A model generated the notes under the pieces. It saw nothing but the letters and a program-made list of their open reading frames with translations, did no database searches and was not told the DNA's origin. The position numbers were made by a program, and so were the translations under genes. A stretch of DNA of 64,000 bases, from assembly GCA_020631735.1 (NCBI GenBank), contig CM036167.1:2050988-2114987 (forward strand), read 5' to 3'. Positions 1-10,077 of the stretch are shown here, piece by piece (the stretch's first letter is position 1; each line of letters begins with the position of its first letter). The stretch is from Saccharum officinarum. Lineage: Eukaryota > Streptophyta > Magnoliopsida > Poales > Poaceae.

Positions 1-365
1 AGACCAACAAATTTGGAGATGTCACCTATGTGAAGTATGCTACTACCTCTTGTGTCTCCCTTGATGGAATTCGCGCACCTCCAGGACAAGTCTGATTCCT
101 CCCTCCTCGAGAAGCTCCTAAGAGATCTACACCTCCACCACTATTCAAAAGAGAAGCAAGGCATCCAAAGACCACCATTGCTATACTAGAAGAAAGATTT
201 GAAGCCATGAAGCAATAGATGGCTGCCATGCAGGCGAATAGAGATCTCCAACATATGACAATGAAATACATGATAGCGCAGATAGAAACTAATACTAGAG
301 AAATCTGTAGACTTAGGAAAGAGGTTGAGAAATTAAAGAATCATCCTTCTGAGAAGAAGGATTAG
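1..365 (+). pseudogene. decayed 3'-terminal ORF of a gypsy-like element
   Basis: An open stretch ends at the TAG at 363-365 and encodes a short charged, helix-prone tail (motif RLRKEVEKLKNHPSEKKD). It is interrupted by stops further upstream. It lies about 1.7 kb upstream of a polypurine tract and LTR in the same orientation, so I infer it is the decayed end of the internal region of that retrotransposon. No protease, RT or integrase motif falls inside the window. The product cannot be named. Confidence 0.35.
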
Positions 366-2056
366 TTATCCTCAAGTTATCATAGTAATAAGGCACATGA
401 GTGTTAGGTATAAATTATTAGGTTCGTAAAAAGTTAGGTTTGTTCGTGCCCTAAGTGTTTGGTCAGTGATAGCTCAATTTGTTAGAGCATTGTTTCATTA
501 GGTTTGAATAAATAAAGTGCCTTATTCAATTATCATGAGTACCAACTCTCTCTCTATTTTTGGTATGTGTTTGTCTCCACATGTTGTGCAGAAAGTATAC
601 AGAAAAACAAGTGTAGGGGTGACACACCGTGGCCATGAAAAAGAATTCAATCACAAAAATCACGCAATTCGAACAACAATCAACCGAGGACCACACATGG
701 CAAAGTGGGCCCCAAGAGGCCACCATGGGGTGCCCCCGGCCTCACCCTACTGGGCCAGCCGGCCCACTACTTCCCCCTCTCCTGCCTCATTTTGTCCACG
801 GTCAGGTTTGAGCCTAATACTCTATAATTAAATATGTTTCACCTTTTGTTTTGATCCAAATTGAAAATTACATGTCAAAACACCCTTAATTAGATAGGAA
901 AGATTATTTAATTCATGACTTAAGAATAAACTCGCATAATACTTTTCGTGGAAGTCATGTTGCTATTGGGAACTTATTATTAGGGACCCCATGATTACTT
1001 AAGTTGTTGAGGAATATGAGATAGTAGAAATAATAAGAACTTAATTCTTGATGTTTTGTCTTTGGAGAAGATTTCATTTCAAAAGTTAAAAAAGAATAGC
1101 TACACTTCTCCTTTGTAGTAAAAGCAATGTCCTACCAGAGCCATACATAGGATAAATGAACCTTATATATTTACTGCTTGTATTTGTGTTGAGTTTGGTC
1201 AAAGCTTGTTGACCCTTGTTGAGAAATTTATCATGCTCTCAAGATCAAGATCACGTACACCCACATATACCTGTTGCTCCTACACTAGGAGTACATGAAA
1301 ACATGCTTTTCCATCCACTTAAAAATATTTTATTCCTACACTGGGAGAGAACACAAAAAAATTAGGAATAAATGTTCTAAGTCTTTTATAAATGTCTTCT
1401 CTTGAAAAAATGGACAAGTGTCCAAATAATGTTAAAAAAAGAAAGAAAGAGGAAGATAGCCCATACTCTCTAGTAAAAGTTTTCAAGTTCCAAACAAGAG
1501 AGACATGTTTTCGAAGAGCGTAGTAGAATTAGGATAGCCACCATACATATATATTCCACACACTTGCACATCTTGATCTAAGAGTATGACTTTTTTTCTC
1601 CTTGGATCCTTGTTTTGACTTTACAATATATACAATGCAAGTATTTTCTTACATTTTCATATCTACCTGAGATCCACATAAGCTTTTAGAAGTAGGATAA
1701 AGAAGGCAATCATCTATGCCTTGGTGAGGATCCAAAAATACTACACATACGTATGAGTGATTTGAGAGTACTGCAAAGGGAGAAGGTAAGCTATGTTTTG
1801 TTTTCAAAATTCTAAACCAATTCTCCAATTGATTTGACTGACGAAAGAGAGTGATCTGTTTCAAGTTGTTCTGTTCTTCAATGGCCTAAAGTTTCATGGT
1901 AGACACTTTGAATCCCGCAGTGCATGAATGACTAGGAACAGTCTTGTTTTGACGTTTTATTCTAAAGTTATGTCTTAAGTAATCTATCCTATCTAATCTA
2001 TCTTGATAATCCAACCTTTTCTCGAGGACGAGTAAAAGCCTAAGTGTGGGGGAGTT
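366..2056 (+). other. non-coding 3' internal region of a gypsy-like retrotransposon
   Basis: This is AT-rich DNA without a convincing ORF between the decayed ORF and the LTR. It ends in a G-rich polypurine tract (GGGGGAG, 2048-2054) preceded by CTAAGTGT, a layout common just upstream of the 3' LTR in plant Ty3-gypsy elements. The block at 700-790 is GC-rich, but I see no gene in it. Confidence 0.45.
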
Positions 2057-3275
2057 TGTTGATGGTAGTTAACGTATATCATGAACCATCGACCTTCCTT
2101 GTGAAATGCATAAATATCACATAATAGAAGGTTATTACTGACAATTTCTATGAGTTTTGGTGAATTGCTATTTTTCCAGGGATTATTCCAGAAAGCATAC
2201 AAAGGAGGATTTAATTGCATAAAAGACAAAACTTTCCCGTGACGAAAACTACTCTAGAAGAATAAGGAAGGCACCAGAAGACACTGGCGCAAAGGGAAGC
2301 ACCAGAACCTTCTGGGGGGTGCCAACCGACCCCACCCCTTGGTGTCGCCTGGCCTGCTGCCATGGGCCCCACCTATCATCTTCTGTGACCTCCTTCCACT
2401 GCCTCTAAGGATGCATCTTGGCCCTACGTTAAGTCGGTTTGATCTAATGGCTCTCGTGCACCCCACCGGACTATATATACGGAGCCTAGACCACCTCCCT
2501 AAAGCATTGCCTGATCAAGAGCTAAAGAGCCAGAAACCCTAATTCTACATCTCATAGAGATCTAGGCTAGCAATCAAGAGAGTTTAGTTCTTCTTAGAAT
2601 TAGTCTTGTTTAGAGAGAAAGTTGGAGTGGAGTATTGGAGGAGTTTCGGCCTGATGATTCTTCTCTGTTGCTGTATTCTTCGGGATCAAGTTCCTTCGCA
2701 CGAGACTTGCTTATGAGATTCTTTGGTAATCGACTTCTGATTCAAGTAAGCAATTTGCTCATATTGTTCTTCAAGTTTGCAACTCTTTTGAGTGCTTTGA
2801 ACTTGGTAGCTCCTTGATTGAAGTAGTATTTGTAGTGTAACCGTGGTGCTTAGACTAGGGTTACTTATGAATGTCCCCTGATTTTTCGGATGGTGGTAGC
2901 TCACGAAGGTGATTTTATAGCTTTGTTGAATCTTCTGTAGTCCCACCTCCTATAATAGGTTTGGCAGGCTTATAGATACTGGGTAGGGGAGAACTCTATT
3001 TCTATTCCTATTTTGGTTATCGCCCACGATAGAACGATAGAAGGCATAGCTTATCGAGATTGGAATTAGAAAGTCCTTAGTATTCTCCTTGTTCTTGATA
3101 TTTTCTAGCTTGATTGTGAATTGGGTTAAGTTTATAGACTTAGTCATCGTCACCTACTGTTCCTTTGGGTTCAATATTAAAACTGGGATAATCTTGGTGA
3201 AGTGCTATAACGGTATTATATATGTGCGCTTGCGGATAATCATATTTACTAGTGTGCATTTAATTTATACCAACA
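2057..3275 (+). repeat. LTR (probable 3' LTR) of a Ty3-gypsy-like retrotransposon
   Basis: The segment begins TGTTGATGG and ends TACCAACA, giving the TG...CA ends and the short TGTTG/CAACA inverted termini of an LTR about 1.22 kb long. A polypurine tract lies directly upstream. A TATA box (TATATATAC, 2472-2480) sits 416 bp into the LTR, as expected for a U3 promoter. No second LTR is in the window, so the element extends off the left edge or is truncated. The flank after the end (GCTTC) cannot be checked against the missing 5' side. Confidence 0.75.
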
Positions 3276-3333
3276 GCTTCCAGCCTTGATTCCCTGTTTT
3301 TGCGCTTCTAACTTGTGTTGTCTGCAATCTCTT

Positions 3334-4358
3334 ATGCCTCACAGTCATGAGAAGTCCCAGTTTCTTCACCAGCAGAAGGACGCCTGGGACCACCTTGCCG
3401 AGGGAGAGTATTTGCATGGACGGCTGTCTGAGCTGCTCAATGCCACTCGTCAGAAGGTGGTTGAACTTACCCCTGTCGTTGAGGAGGTGGCCATCCTTTG
3501 GACTAGGGAGGTGGACGCTCATTGGGACGCCGATAAGGCTAAGGAGAAGCTTGCAGCCCTGGCTGAGAGGGCGTGCTGGACAGTGCGGAGACCGAGCGAC
3601 TATGGAAAAAGCGGGACGAGCTACTCCAAACCACAGTGAGGCTCTGGCAGGAGCATGACAACACTAGTCAGCAGATCAACAATCTCCTGGGTGAGGTAGA
3701 GAAGGAGAGGGAGTCAAAAACTGAGGCCGAGAATGTGTCTGCTGGGCTTGCCGTGTAGGCCGGTCAACACCGGGCAAGGATTCAGACCCTGGAGGCCGAG
3801 GCGGTCTAGTAGCATGACGAAGCGCGCAAACTCCAGGAGCAAGTAATCGGTGAGACCCTAGTTTGCCTCATCAGCCTTCTTCCTAGGATTCACCATTGGT
3901 GTCCTAACATGGTTGGTGTTCGATTTTGAGCAGGTCTCGATGACAAGCTCGCGATGGAGGTGGTGAAGAGCCATGACCTAGAGAAAGAACTCTCTGAGGT
4001 GAAGGGCTCTCTCCAGATGGAGAGCAATGAGCATGATGACCTATGAGTTGCCGTCAGGCCAGTCTGTGATGACCTCAAGGTGACCCCATCAGGGGAAGCG
4101 AGCTCACTTGTGGTTCGCTCCCTTCAGATCATGGACTGAGCGCAGGAGATCATGAGGCACGCGGTCTACTTTGGTTTTCAATGGGCATTCACGGTCGCCC
4201 ACTCTCACTATGAGAACATCAATCTAGAGGTGGTGGGCTAGGGCTTCGCGCCTGGCTATGAAGACCATGAGCTAGATGAGATCGAGAAGATGATGGTCGA
4301 CCCTGTGTGAGAATGAGCTGATAAGATAAAGGGTGAAGTTGTCCCTCGACAGGGTTAG
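3334..4358 (+). pseudogene. decayed coiled-coil transposon protein (putative gypsy-type/transposase-like C-terminus)
   Basis: Starting near the ATG at 3334, one frame encodes a charged, heptad-like segment (motifs HQQKDAWDHLAEGEYLHGRL and LSELLNATRQKVVEL) that shifts frame near 3570 and continues with LWKKRDELLQTTVRLWQEHD. A probable intron near 3850-3932 ends TTGAGCAG. Further conserved-looking text follows (AHSHYENINLEVVG, GFAPGYEDHELDEIEKMM), with several stops, to a terminal TAG at 4356-4358. From memory, grass genomes hold many proteins of this type, annotated as putative gypsy-type transposon or plant-mobile-domain-linked proteins; here only the C-terminal coiled-coil half is visible. 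Several frameshifts and stops make this a pseudogene. The family name is inference; the coding decay is seen directly. Confidence 0.55.
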
Positions 4359-4483
4359 TTTAGTTAGATAAAGCGGTCGCAGTGCCCAAAAACTTGTAAT
4401 GAACAAGTATTTCATTTTAAGTTTGATCGAACAAACTTTTAGCTTGTGTTATTTAAACATCTATCCTTTTTAATGTAAAAAGA

Positions 4484-5040
4484 TTGACGTGATTCGATCC
4501 CTCCTTACGCTAAGTTTAGAAAGCTCGATGCACAGGCGAAAGGCTCTGATCACACTGGTGAGTAGAGGTACCTTAGCCGCTGGGGCGTAGGCCTCTCGCG
4601 CTCCGACCAACTTTACTCAGTGTCCCTTCCTGTGATTCTTGCTTTTAAGGCTCAACGTAAGAAGGGGTCGGCTGCAAAAAGCGTTTATGAGTATTAGGTA
4701 CTCACATCAACCCCCAAAAGTGAGGCCCGACCCCTGGTCGTTGCTAGGGTCAGAAAAAAGGTCGACATGGTCTGATCCATTCCAACGCTAATTCTACAAA
4801 GTTTGAGGTGCGGGCAAAAAAGACTCTACTCTGCTGGAGAGCAAAATCACCGTAGCCGCTGGGGTGAGGGTTTTTTTTTGCAGTCCGCCCAGTTTTACTC
4901 AGGGTCCATTTTTCGCAACCTCTTGCTTTAAGCCCTTAACGTGAGAAGGGATCAGACACAAAGAGTGTTTTCGAATACGCATATACCCTTACCAACCCCG
5001 AGTGAGGCCCAACCCCTGGCCATTGCTGGGATTGGTTGTC
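4484..5040 (+). repeat. two-unit tandem repeat (about 275 bp per unit), diverged
   Basis: Two successive blocks share an ordered set of words: GATTCGATCCCTCC / GTCTGATCCATTCC, then GCCGCTGGGG, TTTACTCAG, AACGT(A/G)AGAAGGG and GTGAGGCCC(G/A)ACCCCTGG. They start near 4484 and 4759. They directly follow the decayed transposon protein gene and look like its 3' non-coding repeat region. Confidence 0.6.
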
Positions 5041-5780
5041 GTTAAAATCGAGGGAATGATAATGACACCGATAAGGGAAAGTACTTTTTATTTCAGAAAC
5101 ATGATTTCTTACAAGCATGTTAACAATTTGGAGAAAACTAGGGGTAGAAGCGACGTATCTGCTCAATATTACACGCGTTGGTGAAGATTTGGCCATCGGT
5201 GGTTTTGAGCCTATGAGTGCCTGGTCAGAGCACCTCCATGACGACACGTGGTCCTCCCATGGTGGAGACCATGGGAGGCGGATGCATGTGCTGCACCACG
5301 AGGTGACCGACGGTCCTGGCAGCATCATCTAGCCTAAACAAAAATGCTGTCGGGGTGCTCCGAGTGAGGTATGCCGGGGAGAGCAATTCTCCTCCAGCGA
5401 GCTATGCCATTACATTGGCAGGAGGAGAAAGACAGGTGACGTTAGTCCTCCTAGAACGGCTAGGGTCCTAGGAAGACGATGAGCTGGTGTTCTGGCCGCC
5501 CATAGTTGAAGTCAAGAAGCTAGTTGCCCTCAAGAGTGCGGGCCTCCAGGGCATGCAGCTTTAGCTTCTCGAGGGCCTCGACAATGGTGTTGAGGCTGGT
5601 GAAGTATGGAGGCTAGACAGGGGTAGGAGCCCACACCAGCCTTTCCTCCGTGGTGATGAGAAAGTCCATATTCTCGAAACGTGCGTGCGTGCCCGGGGGC
5701 CGGCTCATGCCATGGCTAGCCATCCGTGGCTTGGGTGTAGACATTGAAACGCGTAAAATCCCCTACCTTGTGCACCAACT
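5041..5780. other. transposon-derived flank without a recognisable gene
   Basis: Moderately GC-rich sequence with only short ORFs runs up to the first assembly gap. It appears continuous in character with the transposon debris to its left. I see no reliable coding or RNA feature. Confidence 0.3.
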
Positions 5781-5880
5781 NNNNNNNNNNNNNNNNNNNN
5801 NNNNNNNNNNNNNNNNNNNNNNNNNNNNNNNNNNNNNNNNNNNNNNNNNNNNNNNNNNNNNNNNNNNNNNNNNNNNNNNN
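5781..5880. other. assembly gap (100 N)
   Basis: Exactly 100 N, a conventional placeholder for a gap of unknown size. Reading frames translated across it are meaningless. Confidence 0.99.
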
Positions 5881-6015
5881 TCTGACTTTCGAATCCCGGG
5901 TCCAAGCTCGAGCACCCGGTAGCGCACGTCGCCGCTAAATCTCTGACCGTACGATCTAGCGAAAACGCGATATGGACCCGATCGCGGTCATCTCGGGTCT
6001 TTCACCCGCTAAACT

Positions 6016-6392
6016 ATGAACCCAGATGCTCGCGAATCCTCGCGGACCCGCTCAGCATTGGCGGACGGCTCGTCGCATCGCATCGAGCCTTGGCCTCGGG
6101 CTGCGACGAATCCGCCACGTCCTGAAAGGGAGCATCCACCATCTCCTGCCACGGGCGCTATGCCGCGGCCGCCCCTGGTCCTGGAGCTGGCGCTTGGCAA
6201 AGCAGACTCCTCGCCCAAGCCGCGCCTGCGCTCACGTCGAAAGGGTCGCCGAAGTCCGAAAGCCGATGGCAAGGGCATCTCCGGCTCCATACTCCCGTGT
6301 GCTCCCTGTTGTCGGCCCACCGTCAACCTTAATGAAGCTATCGATGCTTCCATGGACGGTGCCCTGAAGGTGTTTGATGAAATGGACACAAG
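6016..6392 (+). CDS. possible first exon of an unidentified gene (orphan exon)
   Basis: An open frame from the ATG at 6016 runs through a basic, Ser/Arg/Pro-rich segment to a 3' part ending ALKVFDEMDTR, followed by a donor-like AG|GTATGCAT at 6391-6400. It is much more GC-rich than the following 2.5 kb, as many grass first exons are. The last residues resemble a PPR-repeat end (VFDEM), but eleven residues are not enough to assign that family. No matching downstream exon was found before 9200, so it may be a captured or relict gene fragment. I do not recognise the gene. Confidence 0.25.
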
Positions 6393-6435
6393 GTATGCAT
6401 TTATTTCTCTTCCTTTCAACATTTGGCTCTGCTAG

Positions 6436-8340
6436 CTGGTGATCTCGGGACCTCAGGCAAACACATCTGGTGGACGTCCTGTTGTAGAGGACGGTGGAGC
6501 TGCAGGTGTTTGCTTGAATACAAATCCTATTCTTTTTTTAACAATCAAATCCTATTCCATTTCACTTGTTTGATTCAATGGATTGGTGATTAATTGGTTC
6601 TGTTTTCTGCGGCTGATTACTAAGCAAAACCTGCCCTCTTTAGCTGGATTCTCCAAAGAATAAAATCCATCTGATTGGAAATTCTCAGTTAAGCTAATCA
6701 CACTGCCTTCACAATCCGAATGCACAGGGTTCTTTTTTTCCTGACATGCCAAATTCAGTTCTCTTTTCAGTTTTCTCCAATGAGAGTACATGTGAAAATA
6801 AACAAGTTCATGAACACTCTGTTGTCTTCCTCAAATCCTATCACGCAGAATTGCATAGATCTAAACACTAATAGTGTGTGGAATAGGTTCCCAATGCTAC
6901 CAACATACTAAAGTATACCAGACACAAATGCAAATGCGTTGTTATTTGCAGTGCTGATTTTACTATTACATTCATGGTTAATGTGTTACCTAAAATTTTA
7001 AAGGTTGTGTCTTCAGAACTATAATTGCCAAATTATATGGTACGAGTACAAATCTGCATAAGGACATGGCATCCATAGGAAAAATATCTCTGCTAATGAC
7101 GTCTTGAAACAACCAATCCCATGCTGACAACCGCATTGTTTTCTAATAGAATGCAATTCACATTAGAAAAATACTTTATGTAGAATGAAACATTGTTTAA
7201 GCTAATAGAGATATATATAGAACTTAAAAAAGTCTGGTGTGTGTATGGTGGTAAATCTGATAATCTATTTGATTCAGATTTGGACCATGAGGACACTATG
7301 CCAGTGTCTCATAGCAGTCCTTTCACTCATAATAGTTAGCCACTTTTTTCAATTAGCTAGGACAATATGTCATCCAAGTTTTTCTTTGCCTTGATGCCAC
7401 CAGTTTAATTTTTTTAAGCTCATTAATCGATGGGATAATCTCACAATCATATATAATTTTCTACATTATTGTTCATATTGTCAAAAATTAATCATTAATG
7501 GTGCATGATCTGTTCCATATTAATTCCTTGGTATTAAGGTTGTTGATTATGTCCAAAATATCATATCTGAATATCTGAAGTTTTCTGAATTATTTGCAGT
7601 TAGATTCAGCGAAAAGGATGCCAATTCTAGTCATGCTAATCTTGATTTACTATTTTAGTAATGCTACTGCTAATCAATGGTACCGTGCATCCAGTATTGC
7701 TACATGCACAACTATGGAGCAAGGACGCGATGTTGACCCAAAGTCGCCTCTGCAAAGGCATAGAGCAACAGTGGAGAATGGTGATGGCGGCAATCATAAC
7801 TGTGTTGTATCTCGTAGTCACCACCCCAAAGTCGCCTCTGCTAAGGCATAGAGCAACAATTATGGTATCAGATTCTTTGATACAATCCCGAAAGCTAAGA
7901 TGGAATGTCACCACCATTTTTTCATCGAAGTCTTTATTATTTCAGCATGGGAAAATATAGAAACTAAGAAATGCGCAAATCTTCATGAACTCATGCCTCA
8001 TCCCAGTCTTGGAAAATTTGATTCGTTCAGACTGTAAAAGGTTCACCTACACAGATTATAGCCGTAGTGTCTTTGTTAAACTGAATAGACTTTTCTAAAA
8101 ACTTCTTTCTGCCTCCTCTCTTTCTCTTCCTTTGTTTGCTGTGTTCTGCATAGTGCTCAACGTGCATGTGCATGTAAGCATCAACACTGTTATAACCGCA
8201 GAGTAAAAATGATATCTGTGGATGCACTGTACTCCAAACTAAAATTAATAGACATTTATCAGATCATAAGCTTGCTATATTCATTATCATATGTTTTGAC
8301 ATCATCCTTGATTTATCTTCACGAAGATATATAAAAAATA
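6436..8340. other. AT-rich intergenic or intronic stretch; short direct repeat inside
   Basis: No convincing coding sequence. A word of about 33 bp beginning CCAAAGTCGCCTCTGC and continuing AAGGCATAGAGCAACA occurs at 7738-7771 and again at 7823-7857 with small differences, a short-spaced direct duplication. Confidence 0.4.
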
Positions 8341-8818
8341 CTGGACAGCTCCATTTTAGGCGCGGCAAGGCCGTGCCTGCCTTTCTAGTCACTCCTAAAC
8401 CGAAGAAGCTAGGATCTAGGTGGTCGTTTAACATCAGACGACTGAAACAAAGTGATGACGTGGAACGTTGTGATGCAAGATAGAATTTTTAGTGGGATTT
8501 TGCTTTATAAGAGATATAGAATTTAGAATATAGATAGATTACATAATTAGTCGAATGATACTTGTTTGGTATTATAAATATTAATAATTTATATATTATA
8601 TATGATTAAATTTGAGACTAGTATTTATTTTTTCGAAATACGAGATGAGTATTTATTTTGAGAGGAAGTGATGTTTGAAGCTAGGCTGCTGGCTGAAATC
8701 CAAGAGCCCCCGTGACCCTCGAGATAAGGTATAGTAAAGTATAAACGTTGCTTCTGCTTCCCAAAAGAAGTCACAATTAATTTCCATGCGAAACTACTTT
8801 AAACCCAAAAGCCAACGG

Positions 8819-8920
8819 CCTGTTCGTTTCGCTGGTTTATTGTGCTGAAAGCACTGTTCGCTGGTTTGTTGTGAGAGAAAAACACTGCTGGATGGCTGCT
8901 GATAAGTCCAAACGAACAGG
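8819..8920. mobile_element. small MITE with CCTGTTCGTTT termini
   Basis: A segment of about 102 bp begins CCTGTTCGTTT and ends AAACGAACAGG, a perfect 11-bp terminal inverted repeat. Its interior (GTGAGAGAAAAACACTG) matches a MITE layout I know as very common near grass genes. It lies just upstream of the promoter of the gene that starts near 9255. I could not see a clear target duplication. Confidence 0.75.
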
Positions 8921-9224
8921 GCGCAAGGCTTCGCAGCCCGTCCGCCATTCCTGACAACCTGAGCTCGTCCAATGATGATCTGTGGAACCTATAGATGGCC
9001 ATGCAGCCCACGGCATGACGGCCTGGCACGAAACCCGCATTTTTCCCATGGCATGAGCACGACCCAGTCCAGTGGCGAGCCCGGGCTGGCTCGGCCTGGA
9101 GTAGCAAGGCGCGCCTAGGCCTTACCGCAGGCACGACGTGCCAGCCCGGCATGGCCTGGCCTAGTAGCGGCCCGGCCAAAACCCCCCATGCCCCACGGCC
9201 CAACGGCTCCCCGCCTCCCCCCTC

Positions 9225-9235
9225 ATATATATATA
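9225..9235 (+). promoter_or_regulatory. TATA box of the dsRBM-like gene
   Basis: ATATATATA follows C-rich DNA and is followed about 30 bp later by a CT-rich leader (CCTCTCCCTCACC). The leader carries a telo-box-like AAACCCTAA at 9269-9277, an element often found near the start of grass housekeeping genes. The first coding ATG is 840 bp downstream. Confidence 0.6.
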
Positions 9236-9254
9236 CCGCAGCCGCGGCGCCCTC

Positions 9255-10077
9255 TCCCTCACCACTCGAAACCCTAAATCATTTTCCTTCCCTCCCCTCC
9301 CGTCCCACCCGCCGCGCCGCTCTCTGATCTGAGTGGTCTCCTCTCTCATCTCGGTCACTCGGCTCTCCTCTGGTGGCGTCCATCCTCGACTCTGGTGACC
9401 TGGATCCGCCCGCCGCTGGCCCGCCGCTCCCCCATATCACCCTGAGTCCCCTGATCCCCTCCCTCTCTGCCTCTCTTTTCTCCTTCTCCCTCTCTCTCCT
9501 CTCGCTCTTGGTGACTATGTGAGTTCATGCCCCCGTCTGTCCCTCCTCCGCTGCTCGCCGTCCTTGCTAATCCGTGTGTCGTTGTGATTCCTCTGAGGTA
9601 TGAACCCTAACTCTAACCCTAACCCTCCTAAACCTATCGGCCTATCTTGATCTGTCTCTGATCTGTTTTGTTCCTCCTCCATCTCTTTGCGCAGGTCGAT
9701 GCGTCGTCCTCTCGCTGTGGCATAGAGCACGCAGGGCGGCAACACATACAAAAAGCCTGTTCCCACTAGAATTCAGTCGCAAGCACAAGGTCAGCCAGCC
9801 AGCCAACCTTTTGTTGCGGCCAATTCCTCGTGACGTCGTCTGGGACGGCCCCGATCCACCGGGTCCCGTGTTGAACGGCGGATCTCGCCACCCTGCGCTC
9901 TCCACACCCACCGTTTTCTTTTCCGCCCCATAACAACACCCTGCACGATCGGGCCTCACCTTCCATTCCTTGCCATCCTAGTCCCAGCTCTCGTCGGAAC
10001 AACGGCCGCCCAGAAAACCCCAACCCCCGCGGCGCAAAACCCTAGTAGAGGCGGTGCGGGACACTGCTTGGGTTCCG
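9255..10077 (+). other. probable 5' leader with a leader intron (9598-9693)
   Basis: CT-rich leader sequence. CTCTGAG|GTATGA at 9591-9603 fits a donor and TTTGCGCAG at 9685-9693 an acceptor, suggesting a 96-bp intron in the 5' UTR. The intron contains telomere-like CCCTAA words (9603-9626). The exon limits are inference. Confidence 0.45.

Noticed and set aside
5650..5938. ORFs spanning the first N run (and 37022-37318 spanning the second)
   Set aside because: Their middle is unknown sequence, so the frames are not evidence of coding.
6016..6435. Complete small gene or PPR protein
   Set aside because: Only one PPR-like terminal motif is present and a splice donor interrupts the frame at 6392; it is kept only as a low-confidence orphan exon.
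9601..9640. Telomeric repeat array
   Set aside because: There are only about three imperfect CCCTAA units; this fits a telo-box promoter or leader element, not telomeric DNA.
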